Shown: positions 39,853 through 48,733, counted from the first letter of the stretch. The stretch: 64,000 bases of DNA from Planctomycetota bacterium (GCA_016873095.1 VGYC01000010.1:1-64000), one strand, 5' to 3'. The notes: a model not told the origin generated them from the letters alone. Translations and numbers: made by a program.

Positions 39853-40110
39853 CTAGCTCAGAAGCGAAAAGCCCGTGACGGTCACGGTCTTTGTGTCGTC
39901 ATCTATCTCATAATGGGCCACCAGCGGCGCGACGACAATTCGCCAAAGCCCTTCGCCGATAGCCTGCCCTGAATTGGCTGGATCGCGGGAGAGAGCTTGC
40001 TCAATCTTGAATTGCGCCGCGGTCGCAGCCTTGCGATCTTTCGCGCCGAGCCAAGTCCAAGTCAAGCTGTCAAGTGCGTCGTCGGTGAAGTTTAGCTTGA
40101 ACGCACTCAT
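39853..40110 (-). CDS. Probable RelE/ParE-type toxin
   Basis: An 85-residue protein with the outline of a RelE/ParE mRNA-interferase or gyrase toxin: first strand and helix (FKLNFTDDALDSLTW), a helix (KIEQALSRDPAN), then the closing strands GLWRIVVAPLVAHYEIDDDTKTVTVTGF, where the Arg followed by a Tyr-Glu-Ile-Asp strand is typical. No catalytic residue set can be confirmed by eye. Its ATG overlaps the stop of the upstream gene in ATGA, the standard antitoxin-toxin order. Alternatively it is a non-toxic member of the fold. Confidence 0.6.
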   Translation of the reverse strand: MSAFKLNFTDDALDSLTWTWLGAKDRKAATAAQFKIEQALSRDPANSGQAIGEGLWRIVVAPLVAHYEIDDDTKTVTVTGFSLLS

Positions 40111-40400
40111 GCGCTCTCTCGTTCGCGAAACTCCTTGAGGATTTGCCGCACGCGTGCTTCATCAATTCCGCCTTCGTTCTCCCAGGTCTCATTCAGTGTT
40201 TGCAGGTGCCGCCGAACCTGCTCAGCGGTATAGCGTGGCCCAGGAGCGGCGGCGCGCCGCTTCATCTCCGCGATGAACTCGGGAGTCATGGCAGGATCGG
40301 CAGAGCCGAGCACGATGCCGTTGTTGTCGCAAACCGGCACGGGAACCTTGGATTGCCGCAGGAGTTGCAACTGTTCGTCAGTCAGCACGATTTTCACCAT
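40107..40400 (-). CDS. Probable antitoxin partner
   Basis: A 97-residue protein, MVKIVLTDEQLQLLRQ at its start, then VPVCDNNGIVLGSADPAMTPEFIAEMKRRA and a helical, charged C-terminus ending ARVRQILKEFRER. The N-terminal VPVCDNNGIVLG strand pair looks like a small beta unit, and the C-terminal helices would wrap a toxin. No classical DNA-binding motif (RHH, HTH or AbrB) is clear. The start is set at 40400; an ATG five codons upstream is possible. It precedes and overlaps the RelE/ParE-like gene by 4 bp. Confidence 0.55.
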   Translation of the reverse strand: MVKIVLTDEQLQLLRQSKVPVPVCDNNGIVLGSADPAMTPEFIAEMKRRAAAPGPRYTAEQVRRHLQTLNETWENEGGIDEARVRQILKEFRERESA

Positions 40401-40472
40401 GATCTTGCCCTCCATCAGCACATTGTACCAGTCCGTGCCGCGCAAGTTAATGGCGCTCGCTCCGCTCTGCGG

Positions 40473-42020
40473 CTAAAGCGTCGGGCCGATGCTCCACGGC
40501 GCAAATTCCTCCTCGCCGACGCCGTTCTGCTCGCTCTTGGTCTTCTTGCCGCTGGCGACGGCGAGGATTTCCTCGAAGATTTGCCGGCCCACAGCTTCGA
40601 CCGGCGTGCCTTCCAGGATGGCGCCGGCGTTGATGTCCATGTCGTCCGACATGTGCTGATAGAGCGGCGAGTTGGTGGCGACCTTGATCGATGGCGCCGG
40701 CTTGCAGCCGAACACGGAACCCCGGCCCGTGGTGAAGACCAGGACATTGGCTCCGCCGGCGACGATGCCGGTCATGCTCACCGGATCGTAGCCCGGCGTG
40801 TCCATGACCACCAAGCCTTTGGCCTGGACCGGTTCCGCGTAATGGACGACGTCCACCAGTGCCGTGGAACCGCCCTTGGCGATGGCGCCCAGTGACTTCT
40901 CGTAGATCGTCGTGAGGCCGCCGTCCTTGTTGCCGGGAGAAGGGTTGTTGTTGATCTCGGCGCCGAAGATGCCCGTGTACCATTCCCACCACTTGATGCG
41001 CTCGACCAGCTTCTCGCCGACGGCCCGGCTGACGGCCCGGCGCGTGAGCAGGTGCTCGGCCCCGTAAATCTCGGGCGTCTCGCCCAGGATGCTGGCGCCT
41101 CCCTGGGCGACGAGCAGGTCGCTGGCAATGCCGAGGGCCGGATTGGCGGTGACACCGCTGTTGCCGTCCGAGCCGCCGCAGTTGGTGCCGAGGATGATCT
41201 TGCTTGCCGGCAGCTTCGTTCGCTTGATGTCGTTGACCTGCGGCAGGAGACCAGCGACGGCCTTCACCCCGGCCTCCACCGTCTTGCCAATGCCGCCTGA
41301 CTCCTGGATCGACAGCACCAGCGGCTTCTTTTTCGAGCCGTCGAGCTGGATGAGGCCTTCGCCTTCGATGAGGTGCATCGCCTGGCCGGTCTCGCAACCC
41401 AGGCCGATGAGGATGTAGGCGGCGACATTGGGATGCCGCGCGAAGCCGGCCAGGGTGCGGTCGAGCTGGCGATGGTCCGAGCCGTCGTACTGCATGGCGC
41501 AGCCGGCCTTGTGCGTGATCGCCACCACGCCGTCCACGTTGGGAAACTGCTGGAGCAGGCCTGAAGCGCGGATCCGGTCCGAGACATACTTGCTGGTGCT
41601 GGCGGAGCAGTTGACAGTGCTGATGATGGCGACGTAATTGCGCGTGCCAAACCGGCCGTCGCCGCGGTCGTAGCCCTGGAAGTAGCGCGGCTCGGCCTGC
41701 GCTGGCGGCGGCGGGCAATCCCGGCAAAACGCGTAGTCGCGCTCGAACGCATCCGCCTTGACGTTATGGACATGCACGTGCTCGCCGGCGGCGATGTCCC
41801 GGCCGGCGAAGCCGATGATCTGCCCGTACTTGTAGATCGCCTCACCGGCCCGGATCGGCTTGAGAGCCATCTTGTGCCCCATGCCGATCGTCCTCGCGAC
41901 GCTGATCGTCGAGCCATTGACCTGGACGCTGACGCCGGCATCGATCCGCCGGGCGGCGACGGCTACGTTGTCCTCCGGCCGCAGGTGCACGGCGAGGTCG
42001 GCTAATGCGATTGCAGACAT
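40473..42020 (-). CDS. Altronate/galactarate dehydratase family enzyme (UxaA type)
   Basis: A 515-residue iron-dependent dehydratase of the UxaA/GarD family, which dehydrates altronate to 2-keto-3-deoxygluconate. The N-terminal SAF domain spans residues 1-95 (HLRPEDNVAVAARRIDAG, IGMGHKMALKPIRAGEAIYKYGQIIGFA, HVHVHN). The catalytic part has GRFGTRNYVAIISTVNCSAS, AITHKAGCAMQYDG, GLGCETGQ and LGTNCGGSDGNSGVTANPALG, where the Cys residues bind metal. The C-terminus VVMDTPGYDPVSMTGIVAGGANVLVFTTGRGS is standard. UxaA is favoured by length, since GarD is similar in size but usually differs at the N-terminus. No other hexuronate gene is nearby, so the pathway is inferred only. Confidence 0.88.
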   Translation of the reverse strand: MSAIALADLAVHLRPEDNVAVAARRIDAGVSVQVNGSTISVARTIGMGHKMALKPIRAGEAIYKYGQIIGFAGRDIAAGEHVHVHNVKADAFERDYAFCRDCPPPPAQAEPRYFQGYDRGDGRFGTRNYVAIISTVNCSASTSKYVSDRIRASGLLQQFPNVDGVVAITHKAGCAMQYDGSDHRQLDRTLAGFARHPNVAAYILIGLGCETGQAMHLIEGEGLIQLDGSKKKPLVLSIQESGGIGKTVEAGVKAVAGLLPQVNDIKRTKLPASKIILGTNCGGSDGNSGVTANPALGIASDLLVAQGGASILGETPEIYGAEHLLTRRAVSRAVGEKLVERIKWWEWYTGIFGAEINNNPSPGNKDGGLTTIYEKSLGAIAKGGSTALVDVVHYAEPVQAKGLVVMDTPGYDPVSMTGIVAGGANVLVFTTGRGSVFGCKPAPSIKVATNSPLYQHMSDDMDINAGAILEGTPVEAVGRQIFEEILAVASGKKTKSEQNGVGEEEFAPWSIGPTL

Positions 42021-42108
42021 GGAATACCCGGGGTTGGAAAGGTGGCATGGCGCTGGGCAGCTACTGTCACCATATCGCCAGATGGGGAAAGGTAAAGCTC
42101 ATGCGGCG

Positions 42109-42786
42109 TCAGTAGTCAATTTCGAGGCCGGGAAGTGCCTTCTTCAGTTGCTTCACCCCCGACTTGGTAACCTTTGTGCTCTTCAGAAAGATTCGCTTCA
42201 GGTGCCGCAAGCCGTACAGCGCCGGTAAACCGGCGTCCGTGATTGCGGTGTCGGTGAGATCAAGGCGTTCCAGGCGAGATAATTTCTTCACGTGGCCGAG
42301 GCCCGCGTTGGTGATCCTTGTGGACCACGCATCGAGCGACCGCAGTTCCGTCATGTCTTTCAGATGTGCGAAGCCCTTGTCTGTGACCGGCGTCAGGCCA
42401 ATGCGGAGCGTTCGCAAGTTAACGAGGCCGCGAACATGGGCGAGTCCGGCATCGCTGATCGCACAGGTTTCAATGCTGAGGCCTTTGAGCTGGGTCATGC
42501 CCTTCAATTGCGCCAGACTGGCGTCGGTGGTCGTGCTGCCTCACAGATCGAGCCATTCCAGGTGAGGAAAGCGCTGCACGATCTTGAGAAATTCGTCGCT
42601 CACAGAACAACCAGGCAGCTCGAGCGCGACAACGGGTCGCCCAGGCCGGTTTTCATCGTGGCGAACCGTGCCGCCCAGCTTTTCGACGGCGAGGATTGCT
42701 TGTGCGACGTCACCGGCGTCCTTGGGCGGGGCAGCACTTGCGGGCCAGCTCATCCATACTGCCCACAAGAGTAACGCGGTCTGCAT
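42109..42786 (-). pseudogene. Leucine-rich-repeat protein gene interrupted by an in-frame TGA
   Basis: Two pieces of one frame read as a single exported LRR protein of about 225 residues. The first piece (42786-42544) has a signal peptide (MQTALLLWAVWMSWPASA) and ends ...FPHLEWLDL. A TGA at 42543-42541 follows, and then GSTTTDASLAQLKGMTQLKGL continues with LRR units of 24 residues (ISDAGLAHVRGLVNLRTLRI, VTDKGFAHLKDMTELRSLD and so on) to the end at 42109. The stop sits exactly where an LRR would have Arg or Gly, so one base change (for example CGA or GGA to TGA) explains it. It is either a recent pseudogene or a sequence error. Without the stop it would be a normal planctomycete LRR protein. 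Confidence 0.8.
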
Positions 42787-42958
42787 ATTTTCCTCCCGCG
42801 GTTGGAGATGTTACGCGTCGGAAGGAGCGTGTTGTTATTCTATGCACAAGAAGTGCGCCCTGGAATCCGGCATCGCGGCGCTGAGCGCACGAAGGGAGGG
42901 CGAAGAAGGAAATGGCGTCTTTGCTTTCGAGGGTCGCCGATTATCAATCATTGCCGCG

Positions 42959-42975
42959 GCGAGGCAGAGCCTCGC
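42959..42975. repeat. GCGAGGC/GCCTCGC palindrome
   Basis: A perfect 7-bp stem with the loop AGA. Its arms share the GAGGC/GCCTC core with the larger palindromic element 45 bp downstream, so it may be a reduced relative. Confidence 0.45.
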
Positions 42976-43017
42976 GGGCAGTGGCGACGTGTTAGAATTA
43001 AAAAAGTCCCTGAGCGA

Positions 43018-43103
43018 ATTTCGGGAGGGGCGAAACTCTTGCCGAGTCGTGAACCCGCATGGTTCTTGTCGCTCCACGGCTCGGCAGGAGCCTCGCCCTC
43101 CCT
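43018..43103 (+). repeat. Palindromic intergenic element, copy 1
   Basis: About 85 bp. It starts TTCGGGAGGGGCGAAACTC and ends GGCAGGAGCCTCGCCCTCC, so its ends can pair imperfectly. The reverse complement of 48734-48808 matches it along its length (GGGAGGG-CGA, CTCTTGCCGAG, GAACCC, TTGTCGCTC, GGCAGGAGCCTCGC). Confidence 0.75.
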
Positions 43104-43214
43104 CTACTGACCGCTGCGTCGCTGCATTTCCGCAATCAGGGAGACGCTAGCAGCGTCGCCTACGGCCGCTGGGCGACGAAGGGGCACGGTTGCCCTGCTG
43201 GCTCCCTGCGGGAC

Positions 43215-46200
43215 TCATTTGCCCTGCGCGGCGAAGAGCAGCAGTCCCATGCCCTCCGGTCTCGGCTCGAGGTCGGCGGGTAGCGACAGTGCTTGCACGC
43301 CGCGGCCGGGGAGGATGCGAACGACGTTGCAGGCCCAGGCGGCGCCGGGGCGAACGCGGTCGCTGGTCAGTTCGTTGAGCGGGATGGCGGCCTCGATTTG
43401 CCAGCAGTCGTCGGTGCTGTGCACGGCCACGAACCAGCGTGGGTTCCAGGTCTTGTCGCCCCAGCAGTCCTCGCGCACGCAGCCACGCTGATCCACCTCC
43501 AGGTTGAAATACGTGCAGTAGTCGCGGTCGAGATCGAGCAGGATGCTGACACGATCGTACGGCTTCAGATCGGCGTCGCGCGGCCGCGGCTTGACCGGCG
43601 GCACGCGCTGCCCCGCCGGGTGCGTACAGCGCAGAGCGAGATAGAGATAGCGGTCGTCGTGCGTGAAGCGGGCCTCGGTGACGTACTTGCCCGTCCCCTT
43701 GTCCTTATCGTCACTCGCGGCCGTCTTGCCGACGGCGTTCTTGAGTACGATCGGCACGGTCGACTTCCAGCAGGCATCGTCGAGCTTGCCGTCGAGGTAG
43801 GGCTTGGTCATGGTTTCACGGGACATCATGAAGGCCTTGGGCGGCGGGCCCTGGCGGTTCTCGAGCCAGAGTTCGGCGGCGGCGGCATCGTGCCACGTGC
43901 CGCGCGGCAGGAAGTTCTGGAGCTTCTCATGCCAGTCGCGAACCTCGTTGATCTTGCCCAGGTTGCGCCGGGCCGATTGCAGGCAGAACTGCACGCTCGG
44001 GTCGGAGGCATACAGCGGGCCGAAACTGCCGAGGCGGATGGCGAACTCCATGCTGCCCGCATACCAGTTGCGCGCCTGTTTGCTGTTGCTCAGATATGCC
44101 AGACCCGTGGACTCGAGCGCTTCGCCGCCGGTCACCTGGATGTCGCCATCGCCATCTTCGCCGCGTTTCTTGGCGGCCGGCGGCGTGAAGCTGACCTGAT
44201 TGACCATCAAGAACTGCTCTTTCTCATGCCGGCGGCGTGCCTCGCTGCTGCTGATGTGCTGGATCAGCCAGCGATAGGCGCCGGCCGACAGCGGATGCGC
44301 TGGATAATGATCGACCATCATGAGAAACGTCTCGCGGGCCAGCGTCCATTGTCCTGTGCGGGCATACTGATGAGCGAGCGCGAAGGCGGCGGCCGCCCCC
44401 TGGTCGGGCGGCAAGCCGGCCAGCATCCCTTGCAGCTGCGTCAACGACCGGGCTGCGTCCTTGGGGTTGCCGGCCAGCGCCTCCAGCGCCCGTCGGGCGC
44501 GGAACGCCTTCTGCACTTCGGGGCTGGGTTCCTTGACCTCCAGCAAGGTCCGGCGTGCTTCGCCGCCGGGTTGCAGCGGCACGCCATGCATGAGGTTGTC
44601 CGGATTGATCTTTGCTTCCTCCGGTCGCTCACGCTCCCGGCTTGCCAGGCGGAAGTAGCGCTGACGCGGCAGCTCGCGCGGCGCATCGTTCAGCAGGTCA
44701 AAGGCCGGTGCGGCGCATTCGCAGGCGCTGCCCAACAAGGCTGGCCGGGTCTCGTTGCCGTCCAGAACGACGTGAGCTTGCTGGCGGTTGTCCCACGAGG
44801 TGAACAGCCGCACCACGCGCCACGGCTGCAGTCCCAGTGACTCGATGTGCTCGGGAAACGCCTTCGGATCGGCGGCCAGCGTGATTGCCTCTGTGAGAGC
44901 CTCGGCGACGAGTGTGCCGCCCGGGTTCCTGGTTTTTTGTGCGTCGGGATGATCCGTGACGACGACGCTGGGCCGCCACATGCGCAGACCCAGCACCAGT
45001 TGCCGCAGGAACTGCTTGTCGGCCTGGTTGTCATGCTGGGCATTCCAGGCGGTGAGGAGCGCACGCTTGTCGGCGCTGGCCAGGTGCTGCGGGAGAGGAA
45101 ATTGCCAGAGCAGGTCGCTAGCGCAGCCGCCGGCGCGGCGCACGGCCAGGGCCAGCCGCGGGCCATCGGCGGCGTGCCGGGGCGCTGCTGACTCCGGGTC
45201 CGGCGCCAGCACTTGCATGACCGCGCCGAGATAGCCGTCCTCCCTGCCAAGGCGAGCCAGCGCTTCCAGCGGCACGTCGCCGACGCGGGCATGCACGAAC
45301 AGGAGGGCTGCGCGTTTGCCGGCCTGTCGTTGCACCTTCCATGTATTGCCGCCGTCGAGCGTGGCGAGGATCACGCCCATTTCGCCGACCGCCCAGCCAC
45401 GTGCCTCATCGACGAAGTGCACGCTGTGCAAGGGCAATGGCGAACCGGTTTTCTGCATCTTCCAGGATGCCCCCTGGTCACTGCTGTGCCAGACAACGGA
45501 GCCCGGCTTGCCGACGACCCAGACATGATCGCCGTGTCCGTGGACGCCGTGGAAATCGAGAGAGGCACGCACGTCGGAGGTACATTTGAGATCGGCGTAG
45601 GCATAGCGGGCGCCCTGCGTCTTGCTGACCAGCACCAGCCCGCCCTGACCGACAGCATAGGCGCGCTGCGGGTTCAGGTAAGTCCCAAGCAGATTGCGGC
45701 CGCCGAGATCGTCCACTTCCGCCTTGGAGAAACGGCCATCGCGATAGGTCGCCAGCGCGTTCCAGGCGCCGGCCAGGATGCCGGCCGGCTCATTCTCGCC
45801 CTTGAGAAAGCTGCCGGCGTACCAGGTCGTGCAGCGCGGGCCGGCAACGGGTTCCCAGGTCTTGCCGCCGTCCTTGGTCTGGAAGACGCCCGTAGGAAAC
45901 TGATCGCTGCCGTCGCCGAACACCAGGCCGGTACGTGGATCCGTAAAGCGGACACGATTGAGACCCGGCATGGCGTTGGCCAGGATCTTTTGCCAGGAGA
46001 GCCCGCCGTCGCGCGTGAATAGCAGCACGCCGACGCTGCCCTGTCCTTGGGGCAATTCTTCCCGGCCGGCAATCCAGCCGAGAAACGGATTGACAAAGTG
46101 CAGATCGCGTAATGAAGCCCGCGTACCGGACGCCTGTCGCTCCCAGGCGCGGCCGCCGTCGATGGTGTGCCAGACGACGCCTTCATCACCCACAGCCCAG

Positions 46201-46331
46201 CCTTCCTTGTCATCGACGAACTGCACGGCCCGCAGCGCCGCGTCTTCGGCAAAGGTGGGTTCGGTGGCGCGAACGCTCGCCGCGCAGATCAACGACAGGC
46301 CGGCGACGAGCAGCCAACGATTGAAGTGCAT
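43215..46331 (-). CDS. Large exported protein: Ycf48-like beta-propeller, TPR-like middle, CBM9-like C-terminus
   Basis: A protein of 1038 residues with a signal peptide (WLLVAGLSLICAASVRA). Residues 30-360 hold Ycf48/BNR-like repeats: FVDDKEGWAVGDEGVVWHTIDGGRAWERQ, FVNPFLGWIAG, TRDGGLSWQ, and others with the W-x-V/I-G and D-G-G-x-x-W spacing of a beta-propeller. The middle (about 380-620) is unassigned alpha/beta sequence that includes VVVTDHPDAQKT. Residues about 630-760 look like TPR helices (AAAFALAHQYARTGQWTLARETFLMMVDHYPAHP). The last 190 residues (KPYLDGKLDDACW, then VSILLDLDRDYCTYFNLEVDQRG and WQIEAAIPLNEL) match the CBM9/DOMON-like module. AGGAG precedes the ATG at 46331, and the ATG 20 codons upstream is not needed. 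It follows a glycosyltransferase gene by 56 bp. Function unknown. Confidence 0.82.
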   Translation of the reverse strand: MHFNRWLLVAGLSLICAASVRATEPTFAEDAALRAVQFVDDKEGWAVGDEGVVWHTIDGGRAWERQASGTRASLRDLHFVNPFLGWIAGREELPQGQGSVGVLLFTRDGGLSWQKILANAMPGLNRVRFTDPRTGLVFGDGSDQFPTGVFQTKDGGKTWEPVAGPRCTTWYAGSFLKGENEPAGILAGAWNALATYRDGRFSKAEVDDLGGRNLLGTYLNPQRAYAVGQGGLVLVSKTQGARYAYADLKCTSDVRASLDFHGVHGHGDHVWVVGKPGSVVWHSSDQGASWKMQKTGSPLPLHSVHFVDEARGWAVGEMGVILATLDGGNTWKVQRQAGKRAALLFVHARVGDVPLEALARLGREDGYLGAVMQVLAPDPESAAPRHAADGPRLALAVRRAGGCASDLLWQFPLPQHLASADKRALLTAWNAQHDNQADKQFLRQLVLGLRMWRPSVVVTDHPDAQKTRNPGGTLVAEALTEAITLAADPKAFPEHIESLGLQPWRVVRLFTSWDNRQQAHVVLDGNETRPALLGSACECAAPAFDLLNDAPRELPRQRYFRLASRERERPEEAKINPDNLMHGVPLQPGGEARRTLLEVKEPSPEVQKAFRARRALEALAGNPKDAARSLTQLQGMLAGLPPDQGAAAAFALAHQYARTGQWTLARETFLMMVDHYPAHPLSAGAYRWLIQHISSSEARRRHEKEQFLMVNQVSFTPPAAKKRGEDGDGDIQVTGGEALESTGLAYLSNSKQARNWYAGSMEFAIRLGSFGPLYASDPSVQFCLQSARRNLGKINEVRDWHEKLQNFLPRGTWHDAAAAELWLENRQGPPPKAFMMSRETMTKPYLDGKLDDACWKSTVPIVLKNAVGKTAASDDKDKGTGKYVTEARFTHDDRYLYLALRCTHPAGQRVPPVKPRPRDADLKPYDRVSILLDLDRDYCTYFNLEVDQRGCVREDCWGDKTWNPRWFVAVHSTDDCWQIEAAIPLNELTSDRVRPGAAWACNVVRILPGRGVQALSLPADLEPRPEGMGLLLFAAQGK

Positions 46332-46387
46332 GCAGGGTCTCCTGAGATCGGTGAAGCTCGTTGACAGGCTGAGCCTGGCAACCAGGG

Positions 46388-47095
46388 TCACTCGAACAGT
46401 CCAAAGCGAACCACGCAGTACAAGGCTTGAAGTGCATCCCGGAAGCGAATCTTCTTGCCGTCCTCGTAGGAGCGGCCAGTGTAGCCAATCGGCACCTCGC
46501 GGATTCGCCAGCGCGGCTTGCGTGCGGCGATCTTCGCGGTCACCTCCGGCTCGAAACCGAAGCGATCCGACGTGAGCGCCACGCCGTCCAGCGTCTGGCG
46601 GCGAAATGCCTTGTAGCAGGTTTCCATGTCCGTGAGCTGAAGCCCGGTGAAGATGTTCGAGAACAGGGTGATGAGCCGGTTGGCCAGGTAATGGACGACA
46701 TGCCGCGCTTGCCGGCCATGAGTGCCCAGGAAGCGCGAACCATAGACGACATCGGCAGTGCCGTCGAGGAGGGGTCGCAGCAGCGTTGGATAGTCGGCCG
46801 GGTCGTATTCGAGATCGGCGTCCTGCACAAGGATGATGTCGCCACGCGCCTGCTGAAAACCAAGTCGAAGCGCCGCCCCCTTGCCGCGATTGGCCGGTTG
46901 ATAGAGCACGCGATGCCCGCGCTGCTCCATTTCGCGCAGCACCTCATGCGTGCCGTCGGTGCTGCCGTCGTCAACGAGGATGAGTTCCTTGTCGATGCTG
47001 TCGATGGCCGTCGCCTCGACGCGTCGCACAAGTTCCTTCAACCAGCGTTTCTCGTTGTAGACGGGAATGACGATGGAGACGGTGATGCGACGCAT
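46388..47095 (-). CDS. Family 2 glycosyltransferase
   Basis: A 235-residue GT2 enzyme. It begins MRRITVSIVIPVYNEKRWL, then ELILVDDGSTDGTHEVL and ILVQDADLEYDPADYPTLL (D-x-D type metal site), GSRFLG and MDSETCYK-like TDMETCYKAFRR. These are typical of dolichyl-phosphate or undecaprenyl-phosphate sugar transferases without membrane anchor. The C-terminus RWRIREVPIGYTGRSYEDGKKIRFRDALQAL is standard. I chose the ATG at 47095, where the fold starts; the frame continues upstream without family sequence. It is divergent from the polysaccharide operon. Confidence 0.9.
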   Translation of the reverse strand: MRRITVSIVIPVYNEKRWLKELVRRVEATAIDSIDKELILVDDGSTDGTHEVLREMEQRGHRVLYQPANRGKGAALRLGFQQARGDIILVQDADLEYDPADYPTLLRPLLDGTADVVYGSRFLGTHGRQARHVVHYLANRLITLFSNIFTGLQLTDMETCYKAFRRQTLDGVALTSDRFGFEPEVTAKIAARKPRWRIREVPIGYTGRSYEDGKKIRFRDALQALYCVVRFGLFE

Positions 47096-47558
47096 GGCGT
47101 TTCGTGCCGGGCCAACCGCTTTGTTCGTTCGGCTATCCAGTTCGATGGCCGGAGGGGGAGCGACCGGCGCTCGCGGCAGCGCCAGAAACACCCAGTTTCG
47201 CAAGGTTACGGCTCTTGCCATTGTAAGGATCCCGTCGGCCTGGATCGGGCCCAGGTTTCCCGGGCGGCGGAATGCTGACGCAAATGTGAAGGCAAGTCAA
47301 GGTGAATGAGAGCCGTTTGGTCAGCCGCCACGCCAAGACTTCGGAGCGCAGCATTGGCCGCTTCCAGCGCCTTGGCGTCGTGCCGCAATAGTGGATTCTC
47401 CGCGCGCTTCGCTTTGTAAGCTGCGCATTGCGGCTAACCAGAGAAGGCGGGAAACCTGTTGCAAAGTGCAATTGACACCCGGGCGCATCCACCTTACTTT
47501 TCCCGGTCGCGACATGGGGCAACGGCTCACATGCACCGGAACAGCACAAGGAGACGGC
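47096..47558. other. Divergent intergenic region with the sugar-operon promoter
   Basis: About 460 bp between the minus-strand glycosyltransferase and the first aminotransferase. It holds the promoter at 47472-47500. One minus-strand frame beginning with TTG at 47388 and ending at 47206 (60 codons) reads like a helical protein (HDAKALEAANAALRSLGVAA), with GGAG in front. It has no recognisable family and could be a gene remnant; I do not call it a gene. Confidence 0.5.
47472..47500 (+). promoter_or_regulatory. Sigma70-like promoter of the polysaccharide operon
   Basis: TTGACA (47472-47477), a 17-base spacer and TACTTT (47495-47500) lie 59 bases before the first aminotransferase start. The -35 box is perfect and the spacer is ideal. 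Confidence 0.55.
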
Positions 47559-48704
47559 ATGAACTCAAGCGTCCCGCTATGCGACATTCAGGCGCAGTTT
47601 CGCGAACTGGCGGAGCCGATCCGCGAGGCGGTCAATCGCGTGCTGGCATCCGGCCAGGTCATCCTCGGGCCCGAAGTTGCGGCCCTGGAAGAGGAGGTCG
47701 CGCGTTATTGCGGCACCAGCCACGGTATCGGTTGTGCGTCCGGGTCGGATGCGCTATGGCTGGCGCTGGAAGCGCTCGAGATCGGCCCCGGCGATGAGGT
47801 CATCGTGCCGCCGTTCACATTCTTCGCCACCGCCAGCGCCGTTTGTCGCGCCGGCGCCAGGCCCGTGTTCGCCGACATCGATCCGGTGTCCTTCAACATT
47901 GACCCGGAACAGGTCGAGAGCAAGATCACCGAGCGAACCAAGGCGATCCTGCCGGTGCATCTCTTTGGCCAGTGCGCCGACATGGAGCCGTTGTGGCGCA
48001 TCGCGGAAGCACACGATCTCTACATCATCGAGGATTCGGCCCAGGCCATCGGTTCGGAGTACCACGGCAAGCGCAGCGGCACGCTCGGCGCCGCCGCCTG
48101 CCTGAGCTTCTATCCGTCAAAGAACCTCGGCGCCATGGGCGACGCCGGCATGGTCGTCACCGGCGATCCCGAGTGGGCGGCGCGGATGACCTGGCTGCGC
48201 ACGCACGGCATGGAGCCGAAATATCACCACAAGCTGCTGGGCTGGAATGCCCGGCTGGATGCGATCCAGGCGGCCATCCTGCGCGTCAAGCTGCCGCACC
48301 TCGACCGCTGGACCCAGGGCCGGCAAGCGGCCGCACACCGCTACGACGCCCTGATCGCCGACATGGGTCTCGAGCATTTCCTGCAGCGGCCGGTCGAGTT
48401 GCCGAATCGGCGACACGTGTTCAACCAGTACGTCGTCCGCGTTGCCTTCGGCCAGCGCGACGATCTCGTGCGGCATCTGCGCGCGCAAAAGATCGGCTGC
48501 GAAATCTACTATCCGATCCCGCTGCACCTGCAGGAGTGCCTCGCCTACCTGGACTATCACTCGGGCGACTTCCCGGTCAGCGAGGAAGCCGCCCGCTGCG
48601 TGCTGGCGTTGCCCATGTTCCCCGACCTGACCATCGACCAGCAACAGCGGACCTTGCGAGCGTGCGCTGACTTTCTTGGGCAGCAGATTCGCCTGGCGGC
48701 GTGA
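47559..48704 (+). CDS. DegT/DnrJ/EryC1 family aminotransferase (WbpE-like)
   Basis: A PLP-dependent sugar aminotransferase of 381 residues acting on a nucleotide-linked 3- or 4-keto sugar. It begins MNSSVPLCDIQAQFRELAEPI, then GSDALWLALEALEIGPGDEVIVPPFTFFATASAV, ILPVHLFGQCADM, IIEDSAQAIGSEYHG and LSFYPSKNLGAMGDAGMVVT, where the Lys binds PLP. The position next to a hexapeptide acyltransferase and a Gfo/Idh dehydrogenase fits WbpE, the 3-aminotransferase in UDP-diacetamido-uronic acid synthesis. AAGGAGA precedes the ATG at 47559, which is preferred to an upstream in-frame start. It is the first gene of the operon. Confidence 0.9.
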   Translation: MNSSVPLCDIQAQFRELAEPIREAVNRVLASGQVILGPEVAALEEEVARYCGTSHGIGCASGSDALWLALEALEIGPGDEVIVPPFTFFATASAVCRAGARPVFADIDPVSFNIDPEQVESKITERTKAILPVHLFGQCADMEPLWRIAEAHDLYIIEDSAQAIGSEYHGKRSGTLGAAACLSFYPSKNLGAMGDAGMVVTGDPEWAARMTWLRTHGMEPKYHHKLLGWNARLDAIQAAILRVKLPHLDRWTQGRQAAAHRYDALIADMGLEHFLQRPVELPNRRHVFNQYVVRVAFGQRDDLVRHLRAQKIGCEIYYPIPLHLQECLAYLDYHSGDFPVSEEAARCVLALPMFPDLTIDQQQRTLRACADFLGQQIRLAA

Positions 48705-48733
48705 GCCACCGTGGGCCGCGGATAACGCGAAAA

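Larger units (their letters stand above)
42787..43214. other. Non-coding stretch holding hairpin repeats
   Basis: No gene is supported here. It contains a short palindrome (42959-42975), the palindromic element of 43018-43103, and A/T-rich DNA around 42995-43010 between them. It separates the start of the LRR gene from the stop of the Ycf48-like gene, both on the minus strand, so any LRR promoter must lie here. Confidence 0.6.

Noticed and set aside
42541-42543. TGA as a selenocysteine codon in the LRR gene
   Set aside because: LRR proteins have no known selenocysteine site, and the position normally holds Arg or Gly. I see no SECIS-like hairpin immediately after the TGA.
47206-47388. A 60-codon minus-strand gene starting with TTG
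   Set aside because: The sequence looks helical and has a GGAG nearby, but it has no recognisable family, no AUG or GUG start and no clear homologous neighbour. Noted only as a possible remnant.
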